DNA of 64,000 bases, from the NCBI GenBank assembly GCA_019083985.1, contig JAHRCV010000001.1, forward strand, positions 248,001 to 312,000, given 5' to 3'. This document shows positions 45,552 through 54,638 of the stretch, piece after piece. Source of the stretch: Rhizobiales bacterium TNE-4 (GTDB lineage Bacteria > Pseudomonadota > Alphaproteobacteria > Rhizobiales > Beijerinckiaceae). The translations under genes and the position numbers were made by a program. The notes beneath the pieces were generated by a model. It ran no database searches. It was not told the DNA's origin and saw nothing but the letters and a program-made list of their open reading frames with translations. Numbering within the stretch: position 1 is the stretch's first letter; every line of letters begins with the position of its first letter.

Positions 45552-47702
45552 GTGCAAGCCTCCAAAGGCTCGGCTAAGGTCCCGCCCGCTGACGGGTCTT
45601 TGGGCCTGATTCCCCTTTGGACGGATCAAGATATGCGCTTTCTGGCTCTGGCTGTTGCCGCTTTTGCTGTTCTGGCTCTCGCTCTCGGCGTCACCGGGGG
45701 TAAGAACAATCTGGTGTTCCTCGGCGGTGTCGGCTTGCTCCTCGCCTTCACGACGTTCAGAGCGCCGACGATCTCAAGCTTTCTGCGCATCTTTGCCGCG
45801 ATCTTCGCCACTGAATATGTCGTCTTCGGCGCCGTGGCGCTTCTCTCCGGCTATGGTCTGTGGCCGGAGGCTTTGAAAGATTTCATCCCGCCCGGCAGCT
45901 TGCCTGTCACTGTCGGCATTTTCGGCCTGCTGATCTACGCGATTTCGTTTATCCCCGTGATCAATTCGATCATGCGGATCGCCGATAGGTTCTTCGATGG
46001 CGAGGATCGCACGACGGTTCACGTTTGGCCGTTTTCGAAATTTCAAATGAACGAGCAGCGCCTTGCGCGCTGGATGGTCGTATTCCTGATTGTCGTCAAT
46101 CAGGCGCAGGTCGGCATTTCGGTCCGCCTGTCTTTCTTCAATCGTGATTGGTTCAACGCCATCCAGAACAAGGATGAGGCCGCCTTCTGGTCGCTTCTTT
46201 TCACCGTTTTCATGTTCTGGGCGATCATTTATGTCACCAGTGCGATCATCGAATATGTCGTGCAATCGGTGCTGATGATCCGTTGGCGGCGCTGGCTGAC
46301 CGCGCGCTATGTCGGTGATTGGCTTGATGATGGCACGCATTACCGCATGGCGCTTGCTGGGGCTTCGGCCGATAACCCCGATCAGCGTATCTCGGAAGAC
46401 ATCAACGATTTCGTCACCCGCACATACAGCTTCTCGATCACCTTGTTGTCGCAGGTGAGCTCGCTTGTCTCCTTCTCGATCATTCTCTGGCTGAATTCAT
46501 CGAATTTCGCCATTCCGGGAACGGACATCATTCTGCCGGGCTTCCTGTTCTGGGTGGCGTTGCTCTATGCCGCCATCGGCACGTTGATCACGCATATGAT
46601 CGGCCGCCGCTTGATCCCGCTTAATTTCGAGCAGCAGCGCTATGAAGCGGATTTCCGCTTCTCTCTGGCGCGCTTGCGCGAATATTCCGAACAGGTCGCG
46701 TTGCTGGACGGCGAACGAACAGAGAAGAAATTGCTGATGGGTCGTTTCGGCGAGGTCATCCGCAACTTCCTGCAAATCGTCTCGCTCCGCAAAAAGCTGA
46801 TGGCCTTTACGGCCGGTTATAATCAGATCAGCGTCATCATTCCTTATGTGGTGGCTGCACCGTTCTATTTCGCTGGCAAAGTGCAGTTCGGTATCTTAAC
46901 GCAGACGGCGGGTGCCTTCGGACGCGTCGAAGGCGCGCTGAGCTTCTTCGTCGATTCCTACGTCTCATTGGCGGCGTATAAAGCGGTCATTGATCGTCTG
47001 GTCAGTTTCGATGACAGCATTGCGCGCGGTCGTGCTTTGGGATCCGTGCCGCCGCGACTTGAGCGCAATGGCTCGACCGATGGCGCGATTGCGCTTGAGA
47101 ATGTCTCGCTCTCGCTGCCCGATGGTCGCCCGCTTGTAAAAGCCGATCTCGATTTCCGCCCCGGCGAAACCGCGCTCATCACCGGGCCGTCTGGCTCAGG
47201 TAAATCAACAATGTTGCGGGCGGTGGCTGGTATTTGGCCCTTCGGTCAGGGCGATGTCGCTGTGCCGCGCGAAGCACGTGTGATGCTTCTGCCTCAGCGC
47301 CCTTATCTGCCGATCGGCACGCTTCGCGCCGCAGTCGCCTATCCCGAAGGCGAGGGCCATTATTCGGATGCCGAATTGGCGGATGCGCTGACGGTGGTCG
47401 GCTTGCCGCGTCTTGCGGAGCGGCTTGATGAAGAAGCGGTGTGGGCGCAGCGCCTCTCAGGTGGCGAACAGCAACGCGTGGCGATGGCACGTGCCTTGTT
47501 GTTGAAGCCGGATTGGTTGTTCCTCGACGAAGCAACATCCGCTCTCGATGAACCGTCTGAGCAGGCGCTCTATGGCGTACTGAAAGACCGGCTGCCGGAT
47601 GCGACGCTGGTTTCGATTGGGCATCGGTCGACGCTCAACGCAATCCATACGCGTCATATCAAACTCGAGCGTGATGGCGAGATATTCCGCCCAGTCGGGT
47701 GA
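45552..47702 (+). CDS. ABC transporter with fused membrane and ATPase domains, SbmA/BacA-like (BclA type)
   Basis: This 716-residue inner-membrane protein has an N-terminal pair of hydrophobic segments (about 30-75) and further segments to residue 155. An SbmA/BacA-like membrane domain follows (about 160-480, WMVVFLIVVNQAQVGISVRLSFFNRDWFNA). The ATPase (about 510-715) has Walker A GPSGSGKST, signature LSGGEQQRVAMARA and Walker B WLFLDEATSALDE. Relatives include Bradyrhizobium BclA (peptide uptake) and Mycobacterium Rv1819c (vitamin B12). The start is GTG 45552; an ATG at 45633 is possible. It is monocistronic. Confidence 0.83.
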   Translation: MQASKGSAKVPPADGSLGLIPLWTDQDMRFLALAVAAFAVLALALGVTGGKNNLVFLGGVGLLLAFTTFRAPTISSFLRIFAAIFATEYVVFGAVALLSGYGLWPEALKDFIPPGSLPVTVGIFGLLIYAISFIPVINSIMRIADRFFDGEDRTTVHVWPFSKFQMNEQRLARWMVVFLIVVNQAQVGISVRLSFFNRDWFNAIQNKDEAAFWSLLFTVFMFWAIIYVTSAIIEYVVQSVLMIRWRRWLTARYVGDWLDDGTHYRMALAGASADNPDQRISEDINDFVTRTYSFSITLLSQVSSLVSFSIILWLNSSNFAIPGTDIILPGFLFWVALLYAAIGTLITHMIGRRLIPLNFEQQRYEADFRFSLARLREYSEQVALLDGERTEKKLLMGRFGEVIRNFLQIVSLRKKLMAFTAGYNQISVIIPYVVAAPFYFAGKVQFGILTQTAGAFGRVEGALSFFVDSYVSLAAYKAVIDRLVSFDDSIARGRALGSVPPRLERNGSTDGAIALENVSLSLPDGRPLVKADLDFRPGETALITGPSGSGKSTMLRAVAGIWPFGQGDVAVPREARVMLLPQRPYLPIGTLRAAVAYPEGEGHYSDAELADALTVVGLPRLAERLDEEAVWAQRLSGGEQQRVAMARALLLKPDWLFLDEATSALDEPSEQALYGVLKDRLPDATLVSIGHRSTLNAIHTRHIKLERDGEIFRPVG

Positions 47703-47792
47703 AACGCCGCCGCTGCGTCATCGCAAGGCGCGCGAGCTAGTGGCGAAGAGGTCCGAGAGATTAGTCGCGGTCGGCAGAGCCGGCCGCGGCCC

Positions 47793-48260
47793 TTACATGG
47801 ACCGTTCGAACGTGATGATTCCGTTCGGGCCCTTGAGCAGGAGCTTGCCGTCTTTCAACTCCCACACCTGCGATGTGCGCAGGACGACGAGAAAGGCACG
47901 CTCCGCTTCCGCAGTGGCTTTGTCGCAGGTTTCTTTCGTCAGCGCGATCGGGCCTACGGCCACACGATCCTGCATGGCGTAAGTGGTTGCTGAAAAAGTG
48001 TTGCAACCGCCAAAGCCGCGGCCACGAAACTGCTTATCAAGGATGAAGGCGGGGCGCCGGTCGGCCGCGAAGGCCTTTCCATTCAGATTGACCGCCATCC
48101 ACGTCGTGTCGAACGGGAACACTTTGAGGATGCGCTGCGGCACCACATTGTCGGGCGGCGGCGGTGGACGCTCATTGCCCTTTTGGGCCCATGCCAAAGC
48201 GGGCGCGCCCAAGAGGGCAAACGCCAGAGCAGCGGAACGAACAATAGACCGGCTATGCAT
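47793..48260 (-). CDS. Exported META-domain protein (HslJ-like)
   Basis: This 155-residue protein has a signal peptide (MHSRSIVRSAALAFALLGAP, cleavage near residue 25, AWA-QKG). A META domain (about residues 50-153) follows, recognisable from TTWMAVNLNGKAF, RGFGGCNTFSATTY and the closing KLLLKGPNGIITFER. HslJ proteins of this family are linked to envelope stress or novobiocin resistance in E. coli, but the function is poorly known. ATG 48260 is preferred over an upstream in-frame start because it creates the signal peptide. A sigma-70-like promoter lies just upstream. Confidence 0.8.
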   Translation of the reverse strand: MHSRSIVRSAALAFALLGAPALAWAQKGNERPPPPPDNVVPQRILKVFPFDTTWMAVNLNGKAFAADRRPAFILDKQFRGRGFGGCNTFSATTYAMQDRVAVGPIALTKETCDKATAEAERAFLVVLRTSQVWELKDGKLLLKGPNGIITFERSM

Positions 48261-48278
48261 GGAAACCTCGTGAGCCCC

Positions 48279-48307
48279 CTTATAGGACCGCGGATGCGAG
48301 CCTGCAA
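48279..48307 (-). promoter_or_regulatory. Sigma-70-type promoter of the META-domain gene
   Basis: Reading the minus strand, TTGCAG (48307-48302) and TATAAG (48284-48279) are separated by exactly 17 bases. The -10 element is 18 bases ahead of the start codon, giving a short leader. Confidence 0.6.
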
Positions 48308-48370
48308 TCCGCTGAAATGGCCAGCGAAATCCAATCTCGACAGGTTTTTGGGCCACAATGTGATCCAACG

Positions 48371-48508
48371 AAAAAGGGGTCGCGTAAAGGGGGTAGACGC
48401 CTCCCCCGGCGTCTCTTCCCCCCGCGGCCGATGCTTCTCCCCGGCCGCACATACGAGATGCGAAACTGTCTCGTTAAGGCCGCCCTTTCCCCCAGGGCGG
48501 CCTTTTTT
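48371..48508 (+). ncRNA. Candidate small RNA with CU-rich hairpin loops and terminator
   Basis: The gap between the META gene and hisG contains four successive hairpins on the plus strand. They are AGACGCC/GGCGTCT (about 48394-48413, loop TCCCCC); GCGGCCG/CGGCCGC (about 48424-48448, loop ending CTCCCC); CGAGA/TCTCG (about 48454-48473); and an 11-bp terminator AAGGCCGCCCT/AGGGCGGCCTT (48476-48504, loop TTCCCCC) with six T's. Three loops expose C-rich, anti-Shine-Dalgarno-like sequence, as in several alphaproteobacterial trans-acting RNAs. No plus-strand gene ends nearby to need this terminator. The 5' end is a guess and no clear promoter is visible. Confidence 0.45.
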
Positions 48509-49487
48509 ATGCGATTTTTGAGAAAAGCGCGTCGGCTAACCCGTTTTGCGGGGTAAAGACGTAATCGATCGCACTGACGGCGACCCGGCCTGCACCACGC
48601 GCAACAAGCCAATCCGACAGGGGAAAGATCTTGCTGACCGGGCAATGGAAGGTCGTCCGCCCGCGTTCGCGCTCTCCCCCCACTTGTATGATCCCGAATT
48701 GGGCCACGGCATCGGCAATCAGGGCCTCGGGCGGCGGGGCGGGCCACAGCACCCGAACCTCGCGGTGCGTCCGCGCCTCTTCCTCGGCCGCGATGCGGCT
48801 CAGAATGGCCTTAGCAGCGTCCCGCGCCGCGGGCGACCAATCGGCGAGGCGCGAGGCGACGAGATTGGCTTCGCTTTTCAGCATCACGCCATCATCGACG
48901 ATCTTCAGCGCATTGGCTGCCAAGGTCGCCCCCGTCGTCGTGATGTCGACGATAAGTTCGGCCGAACCGGCTGCAGGTGCGCCTTCGGTTGCACCGCCGC
49001 TCTCGACGATGCGGTAATCGGCAATGCCATGGCGTGCGAAAAACTGACGGGTGAGTGCGATATATTTCGTCGCAACGCGCAAGCGGTGTCCGTGCCGCGC
49101 GCGGAACGAGGATGCCACATCGGCCAGATCAGCCATCGAACGCACATCGATCCATGCCTGCGGCACGGCGACGACGACATTGGCATGGCCAAAGCCAAGT
49201 GGCGTCAGCAGCACAAGCCGCGCATCGACATCAGCGACACTCTCGCGGATCAGATCTTCGCCGGTGACGCCGAGATGCACGCCCCCTTGTGCGAGCTCGC
49301 GCGTAATTTCAGAGGCCGACAGAAAGGCCACCTCGACATCGTCAAGACCTGCGATCACGCCACGATAGTCGCGGGCCCCGCGGCCTTGCGCGAGGTTGAG
49401 ACCTGCGCGTGCAAAAAATGAAAACGCGTTTTCCTGCAGACGTCCTTTGGATGGTACGGCAAGAATGAGTTTGGATCCGGCGCTCAT
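48507..49487 (-). CDS. hisG: ATP phosphoribosyltransferase catalytic subunit HisG
   Basis: This 326-residue enzyme condenses ATP and PRPP in the first step of histidine synthesis. Family motifs are [27 protein letters not shown] and the PRPP loop [18 protein letters not shown]. The start ATG 49487 overlaps the hisZ stop as ATGA; a longer in-frame start lies inside hisZ and is rejected. HisZ is encoded next to it, so activity should depend on the HisZ regulatory subunit. The C-terminal part has no obvious ACT-type histidine-binding domain. Confidence 0.92.
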   Translation of the reverse strand: MSAGSKLILAVPSKGRLQENAFSFFARAGLNLAQGRGARDYRGVIAGLDDVEVAFLSASEITRELAQGGVHLGVTGEDLIRESVADVDARLVLLTPLGFGHANVVVAVPQAWIDVRSMADLADVASSFRARHGHRLRVATKYIALTRQFFARHGIADYRIVESGGATEGAPAAGSAELIVDITTTGATLAANALKIVDDGVMLKSEANLVASRLADWSPAARDAAKAILSRIAAEEEARTHREVRVLWPAPPPEALIADAVAQFGIIQVGGERERGRTTFHCPVSKIFPLSDWLVARGAGRVAVSAIDYVFTPQNGLADALFSKIA

Positions 49488-50623
49488 GCTGCGCCTCCGT
49501 TCAACCGGTCGACAAAGATGGCGCAACCGACCGCGGGAATGACTTCAGCCGCGCCCAGCGCGCGCAAAAGTCCGTCATAACGCCCGCCGCCAATCACCGG
49601 CTTTTCTGCATCGGCATGGGCGCGGACTTCGAAAACGACGCCGGTATAATAATCCAGATTGCGTCCAAACGAGGCTGAAAAGCGAATATCCTCAACCGCG
49701 ATGCCGCGCGCGGCCATAAAGCCAGTGCGCTGATCAAAAGCGTCGATCACATCGTCGAGCGCCAACCCTGCGTCATGCGCCAATTGCCGCAAAGCGGCAG
49801 CAGCGCTATCGGGGTCACCTTCGATGGCGAGGAATTGCGCGAGCGTGTCGCGTGCCGTCTCCGGCAAGAAACCTTGCGTCGAGGCGCTCGCCTGTTCGAG
49901 GAAGCGTTCGGCGATTTCGCCAGCACTGCGGCCACCAACGGTCGTGATGCCTGCAATTTTCAGAAGGTCTTCGACGAACGCGCGTGCCGCTTTCGAATCC
50001 TGTCCTTCCAGCGCGCGGGCGACACCTTCATGGGCGCCAAGCGTGCCTTGTGCCGGCATTGCCATCGCATCGAGTGTGGCCGTTGTCAGCGTGCCAGCGG
50101 CAAACGCACGCCGGAGACGACGCGTCATCGCGGCCGGCAATGCCAAGGCATCAAGCAGCGCCAGAAAAAGGCCGACATCGCCGAGCCGGATCGCCGGGCT
50201 CGCAAGCCCTGTGGCTTCAAGCGCAAGGCCAAGCGCTTCGGCATCTGCCGCTTCGCGGTCCTTGCGGCCGAAGGATTCGATACCAGCCTGTGCAAATTCG
50301 AACGGCTCGTTCGTCCGCAACCGGAACACGGGGCCGCCATAGGCAAAGCCCATCGGCATGCCCGCCTGCGGCGAGGCGAGATAAGCCGCGGCCACCGGGA
50401 TCGTATAGTCCGGCCGGAGCACCCTTTCGTGCCCTTCCGCATCGGCCGTCATCATCATGCGCGAGCGCAAATCCTCGCCCGAAAGGTCGAGGAAGAGGTC
50501 GGCCGGTTGCACGATCGCCGGTTCGATGGGGCGGTAACCCTGCGCGGCGAAGAAGCCGAGGAGGGTGGCCGCAGTCTGGGAAGCGCTGGTCACAGGTCTG
50601 GTCCTTTGTGCCGCTTCATACAA
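49484..50623 (-). CDS. hisZ: ATP phosphoribosyltransferase regulatory subunit HisZ
   Basis: This 379-residue paralogue of histidyl-tRNA synthetase activates HisG and senses histidine. The class II synthetase-like core is visible ([57 protein letters not shown]), but the C-terminal tRNA anticodon-binding domain of HisS is missing, which distinguishes the two. It sits between hisS (71-base gap) and hisG (ATGA overlap). Confidence 0.9.
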   Translation of the reverse strand: MYEAAQRTRPVTSASQTAATLLGFFAAQGYRPIEPAIVQPADLFLDLSGEDLRSRMMMTADAEGHERVLRPDYTIPVAAAYLASPQAGMPMGFAYGGPVFRLRTNEPFEFAQAGIESFGRKDREAADAEALGLALEATGLASPAIRLGDVGLFLALLDALALPAAMTRRLRRAFAAGTLTTATLDAMAMPAQGTLGAHEGVARALEGQDSKAARAFVEDLLKIAGITTVGGRSAGEIAERFLEQASASTQGFLPETARDTLAQFLAIEGDPDSAAAALRQLAHDAGLALDDVIDAFDQRTGFMAARGIAVEDIRFSASFGRNLDYYTGVVFEVRAHADAEKPVIGGGRYDGLLRALGAAEVIPAVGCAIFVDRLNGGAA

Positions 50624-50694
50624 AGGAAAGAGGGCGCCCGCGACCGAAAAGACAGGGCAAGGTAAAGAGCCGTAGCCTCCGGCTCAGAGGGCGA

Positions 50695-52182
50695 TCAGCC
50701 CGGATGCCGGTCGAGAACGCGGCGGACGCCAGCCACCAGATCGGCTTCGGCGACTGAGAACTGGGCTTCGGCCTGCGCCTTGAGATAGGCCTCCCGGTCA
50801 GGGGCTGAGGCAAGCTGGGCGCCCAAGATCAGATCCTTGACCTGAACCTCGCCCTTTTCCTTTTCGTTCGAGCCTTGGATGACGACGCAGATCGCGCCAC
50901 GGCGATCGGCATATTTCATCTGCGGTTTCATGCCTGCTCCGCCGAGATAGACCTCGGCAGGAATGCCAGCGCCGCGCAAAGTCGTCGCCAGTTTCTGGTA
51001 GTCGGCGACCCGGTCCTTATCCATCACAAGGATCACCACAGGACCGCGCTTCACATCGGTTTTGACGCGGCCGAGCACTTTGAGCGCCGCGAGCAAACGG
51101 GACACGCCAATCGAAAACCCCGTTGCTGGAACGGGCTCACCGCGGAACCGCGCCACAAGGCCGTCATAACGTCCGCCGCCTGCGACAGAACCAAAACGCA
51201 CCGGCTTGCCGTCCTCATCTTTCACTTCGAAAGTGAGTTCGGCCTCATAGACGGGGCCTGTATAATATTCGAGACCGCGGACGATCGAAGGATCGATCAG
51301 TACGCGACCGTCATCGTAGCCCGCGGCACGCACGAAATCCGCAATGGCACCAAGTTCCGCCACGCCTTCCTCGCCACGCGCTGAGCCCGCAACCACCTTG
51401 CTGAGATTGGCGATCGTCTCGGCGGCGTTCGTGCCGCGCGCGGCCGTGAATGCCAACACACGGTCGATTTGTGCAGCCTCAAGCCCGGCGCCCTTGGTGA
51501 AATCGCCAGAGACATCCATGCGGCCTTTGCCAAGCAAATCTGAAACGCCGTCAGGACCAATCTTGTCGAGCTTGTCGATGGCGCGCAGAACGATCAGGCG
51601 TTTGGCTGCATTTGCGTCACCCGCAAGCCCGATCGCCTCAAGCACGCCATCAAGCACTTTGCGATTGTTGACGCGGATCACGTAATCGCCGCGCGCAATA
51701 CCGACTTTCTCCATGCAATCGGCCGCCATCATGCAGATCTCGGCATCGGCCGCGACGGAGGGTGCGCCAACAATGTCGGCATCGCATTGCATGAATTGGC
51801 GGAAGCGGCCCGGGCCCGGCTTTTCATTGCGGAACACCCAGCCCGCGCGCCAAGAGCGATAAGGCTTAGGCAACCCGTCATAATGTTCAGCAACATGGCG
51901 GGCGAGCGGCGCGGTCAGATCGTAGCGCAGCGACAGCCATTGCTCGTCATCATCCTGGAACGAAAACACACCTTCGTTCGGGCGGTCCTGATCGGGCAGG
52001 AATTTGCCGAGCGCATCGGTATATTCGATGAACGGCGTCTCGACGCCTTCAAAGCCATACAGCGTGTAGACGGCCTTGATCTCCGCCAGCATTGCCTCTG
52101 TCGCAGCGATCTCCGCCTCGCCACGATCGGCAAAGCCGCGCGGCAGGCGCGCCTTGATGGTGTCGGAGGGCTTGTCGGACAT
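50695..52182 (-). CDS. hisS: Histidyl-tRNA synthetase HisS
   Basis: This 495-residue class II aminoacyl-tRNA synthetase charges tRNA-His. Motif 2 is seen in [19 protein letters not shown] and [29 protein letters not shown]; the histidine-specific region is [13 protein letters not shown] followed by [16 protein letters not shown]. The anticodon-binding domain (about residues 380-480) is present. It is the first gene of hisS-hisZ-hisG, linking charging and synthesis of histidine. The start gives [17 protein letters not shown]. Confidence 0.94.
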   Translation of the reverse strand: MSDKPSDTIKARLPRGFADRGEAEIAATEAMLAEIKAVYTLYGFEGVETPFIEYTDALGKFLPDQDRPNEGVFSFQDDDEQWLSLRYDLTAPLARHVAEHYDGLPKPYRSWRAGWVFRNEKPGPGRFRQFMQCDADIVGAPSVAADAEICMMAADCMEKVGIARGDYVIRVNNRKVLDGVLEAIGLAGDANAAKRLIVLRAIDKLDKIGPDGVSDLLGKGRMDVSGDFTKGAGLEAAQIDRVLAFTAARGTNAAETIANLSKVVAGSARGEEGVAELGAIADFVRAAGYDDGRVLIDPSIVRGLEYYTGPVYEAELTFEVKDEDGKPVRFGSVAGGGRYDGLVARFRGEPVPATGFSIGVSRLLAALKVLGRVKTDVKRGPVVILVMDKDRVADYQKLATTLRGAGIPAEVYLGGAGMKPQMKYADRRGAICVVIQGSNEKEKGEVQVKDLILGAQLASAPDREAYLKAQAEAQFSVAEADLVAGVRRVLDRHPG

Positions 52183-52287
52183 GGGCGAGGGCTTCCAGAC
52201 GCTGAAAACGGGGTCGCAGGCGTCCTAGCGCAGGGGCGGGGGAGGGGCAACTCGATCTTAAGCGGCCTTAGGCATTCTGGAGGCTGA

Positions 52288-52316
52288 TTGCGATTATAGG
52301 GTTTTCACTATATATT
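52288..52316 (+). promoter_or_regulatory. Promoter-like element of the toxin-antitoxin pair
   Basis: TTGCGA (52288-52293) and TATATT (52311-52316) are spaced by 17 bases. The -10 ends only 3 bases before the toxin ATG, and no Shine-Dalgarno sequence is visible, so either the transcript is leaderless or another start point is used. Confidence 0.4.
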
Positions 52317-52319
52317 CCG

Positions 52320-52661
52320 ATGAGACCGCTGGTTTTCGTATCCGCTGCGCGGAAAGAACTGCTCAAGCTGCCTGACGCCGCTCAGGATGAAATTGGTTTC
52401 GAACTCTATTGGGCGCAGCTCGGGAAAGTGCCGCGCCATGCGAAGCCATTGAAAGGATTCGGGGGCGGTGTCTTCGAAATCGCCATCGAGTTGATGGAAG
52501 GGGCATTTCGAGCAGCTTATGTTGTGAGGCTCCGAAACGCTATTTACGTCCTCCATGTTTTTCAGAAGAAATCTAAAAGCGGAATTGCGACACCGAAGTC
52601 TGACATTGACCTGATCAGGGAGCGTTTGAAACATGCCGAAGAAATCGATGCTGCCGGATAA
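52320..52661 (+). CDS. HigB/Gp49-like toxin of a type II toxin-antitoxin system
   Basis: This 113-residue RelE-superfamily protein of the phage Gp49-like/HigB group is a probable ribosome-dependent mRNA nuclease. Its pattern fits the family throughout: a short first strand (RPLVFVSAARKELLKLP), GFGGGVFEIAIELMEGAFRAAYVVRL, then IYVLHVFQKKSKSG and a helix DIDLIRERL. The toxin gene comes first and overlaps the antitoxin by 29 bases, the HigBA order. Confidence 0.85.
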   Translation: MRPLVFVSAARKELLKLPDAAQDEIGFELYWAQLGKVPRHAKPLKGFGGGVFEIAIELMEGAFRAAYVVRLRNAIYVLHVFQKKSKSGIATPKSDIDLIRERLKHAEEIDAAG

Positions 52662-53004
52662 ACGCGCCGCCTTGATGGAGAAATATGGTTTCGTTGATAG
52701 TTGCGGCAATGTTTTTGCTGATCTCGGGCTGCCCAACGCAGAAGATTTGCTGCTGCGTGCACAATGTGTAATCGCGCTAGACAAAGCTATCAAATCGCAA
52801 AAATTAACGCAGACGGCTGCCGCTAAAAAACTCGGTATTCATCAGCCCGATCTGTCGCGTTTGCTACGTGGTCAGGTGCGCCTTTATTCACTCGGTCGCC
52901 TCCTGCAATTCTTGATCGCGCTGGATCAGGAGGTAACGATCACGGTCAAAAACAAGAAAGACAAGTCCAAGCGGGTCAATTTTGAATTGGATGCCGCCGA
53001 ATGA
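52633..53004 (+). CDS. HigA-like XRE-family antitoxin
   Basis: This 123-residue antitoxin has a helix-turn-helix (LTQTAAAKKLGIHQPDLSRLL, about residues 58-78) that would bind the promoter and repress the pair. The N-terminal 45 residues are the probable toxin-contact part. It overlaps the toxin gene by 29 bases. It belongs to the XRE antitoxins paired with Gp49-like toxins. A bidirectional terminator follows directly. Confidence 0.85.
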   Translation: MPKKSMLPDKRAALMEKYGFVDSCGNVFADLGLPNAEDLLLRAQCVIALDKAIKSQKLTQTAAAKKLGIHQPDLSRLLRGQVRLYSLGRLLQFLIALDQEVTITVKNKKDKSKRVNFELDAAE

Positions 53005-53036
53005 AAAAGCCGAGCGGTGTCCCGCTCGGCTCTTGT
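53004..53036. terminator. Bidirectional terminator between the antitoxin and aminotransferase genes
   Basis: AGCCGAGCGG (53008-53017) and CCGCTCGGCT (53022-53031) form a 10-bp stem with a TGTC loop. On the minus strand it is followed by TTTTT, on the plus strand by TTGTTGTT, so it can stop both converging transcripts. Confidence 0.8.
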
Positions 53037-53057
53037 TGTTGGCCGTGTGTCCGAAAC

Positions 53058-54416
53058 TTACGCGACTGACTTAATGATCGCCGCGAGCTTCGACACGAGT
53101 TCGTCGATCTCATTGTCGGTAATGATCAGTGGCGGTGTCACGGCGAGCGTCTCGCCGGTGATGCGGATCATCAGATTATGATCGTTGAAGCCCTTGTCCA
53201 TCGCCGCAAACGCGCGCTTGCCAAATCCATCCGGGATCGATGCTAGATCAATCGCTGCAACAAGGCCGAGTGTCCGGATGTCGAGCACATTCGGCAGGCC
53301 CTTCAGCGTCATAATCGCATCGGCCCATTTGTCTTCCCGCGCCCGCGTCTTTTCGAACAGGTTTTCGTCGCGATAGAGATCAAGCGTCGCTAGACCCGCC
53401 GCGGCCGCTAGCGGATGGCCTGAATAGGTATAGCCATGGAAAAGCTCGATCACGTGATCGGGGCCCTTCATGAACGCGTCATAAATGCCTTTGCGCGCGA
53501 TCACACCACCCATCGGCACCGTGCCCGAGTTCACGGCCTTGGCGAATGTGATCATGTCTGGCTGCACGCCATAGCGCTCGGCGGCGAAGGCATAGCCGAG
53601 GCGGCCAAAGCCTGAGATCACTTCGTCAAAGATCAACAGGATGCCATATTTGTCGCAAATTTCGCGCAGGCGCTTGAGATAGCCCTTCGGCGGCGGCAAC
53701 ACACCTGTCGAGCCGGCCATCGGTTCCACGATCACAGCCGCAATGGTCGAAGCGTCATGCAGCGTCACGATGCGCTCGAGATCATCGGCAAGATGCGCGC
53801 CCCATTCCGGTTCGCCTTTGCTGAAGGCCTGATGCTCGCGGTTGTAAGTGTGCGGCAGATGGTCAACACCGGCGAGCAGGGAGCCAAAGAATTTCCGGTT
53901 GTTGACGATGCCGCCAACAGAGATGCCACCAAAGCCAACGCCGTGATAGCCACGTTCGCGGCCGATCAGCCGTGTGCGCTGGCCTTCGCCCTTGATGTTC
54001 CAATAAGCGAGCGCGATTTTGAGCGCGGTGTCGACCGCTTCCGAACCGGAATTGGCGAAGAAGACGTGATCAAGATCACCCGGTGCCAGCGCGGCGATAC
54101 GGGAAGCGAGCTGGAACGCCTTCGGATGGCCGAATTGGAATGCCGGCGAATAATCAAGCTCAGCCGCCTGCTTCTGGATCGCTTCCACGATCGGCTTGCG
54201 GCCATGGCCAGCATTGCAGCACCACAGACCCGCCACGCCATCGAGAATCTTTTTCCCCTCAGGCGTGATGTAATGCATGCCCTCGGCGCCCGCGATCATG
54301 CGCGGGTTCTTTTTGAAATTGCGATTGGCCGTGAACGGCAGCCACCATGCGTCAAGATCGTTCGGCGCGAGGTTGCGGGCGAGATTATCGGCGCTGGCGG
54401 GATGGGCGGGGCTCAT
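53058..54416 (-). CDS. Class III omega-amino acid aminotransferase
   Basis: This 452-residue pyridoxal-phosphate aminotransferase of the beta-alanine/omega-amino acid:pyruvate type has FFANSGSEAVDTALKIA, ILLIFDEVISGFGRLG (cofactor Asp) and the Schiff-base lysine in MITFAKAVNSGTVPMGG. The N-terminus DAWWLPFTANRNFKKNPRM is characteristic of this group. ATG 54416 is preferred (AGGAG upstream) over an in-frame start 36 codons earlier. The amino donor (beta-alanine, taurine, putrescine or another amine) is not determinable. It is transcribed away from the exporter operon. Confidence 0.87.
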   Translation of the reverse strand: MSPAHPASADNLARNLAPNDLDAWWLPFTANRNFKKNPRMIAGAEGMHYITPEGKKILDGVAGLWCCNAGHGRKPIVEAIQKQAAELDYSPAFQFGHPKAFQLASRIAALAPGDLDHVFFANSGSEAVDTALKIALAYWNIKGEGQRTRLIGRERGYHGVGFGGISVGGIVNNRKFFGSLLAGVDHLPHTYNREHQAFSKGEPEWGAHLADDLERIVTLHDASTIAAVIVEPMAGSTGVLPPPKGYLKRLREICDKYGILLIFDEVISGFGRLGYAFAAERYGVQPDMITFAKAVNSGTVPMGGVIARKGIYDAFMKGPDHVIELFHGYTYSGHPLAAAAGLATLDLYRDENLFEKTRAREDKWADAIMTLKGLPNVLDIRTLGLVAAIDLASIPDGFGKRAFAAMDKGFNDHNLMIRITGETLAVTPPLIITDNEIDELVSKLAAIIKSVA

Positions 54417-54638
54417 GGGCGCGGCTCCTAGAGGCAAACAAGATTGTGCGAGACTAACAGGGAAACTGGTCCGCCGGAACGGCCCCGAACTGGCAAAAAC
54501 GATCAATTTTGAAGCCGAAGGCACGTCAACTTGGCAGATTATGGCAGAGAGGCCGCTTCCGGTTTTGTGCGGAGGCTCGCTCCGGACCCTATGCCTGCTA
54601 TGGTGCGGCGCGATTGACCCGCTCTGGATGGCCTCTCA

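Noticed and set aside
49484-52182. Duplicate histidyl-tRNA synthetase genes
   Set aside because: The downstream copy lacks the anticodon-binding domain and overlaps hisG, which identifies it as HisZ, not a second HisS.
53757-54431. Open frame on the plus strand opposite the class III aminotransferase
   Set aside because: It is an antisense shadow of a gene with complete PLP motifs and shows no domain of its own.
54417-54638. Possible sigma-54 promoter (TTGGCA...) before the exporter operon
   Set aside because: The TTGGCAGATTATGGCA stretch has no GC at the correct -12 spacing. Apart from the divergent start regions, I see no clear element in this gap.
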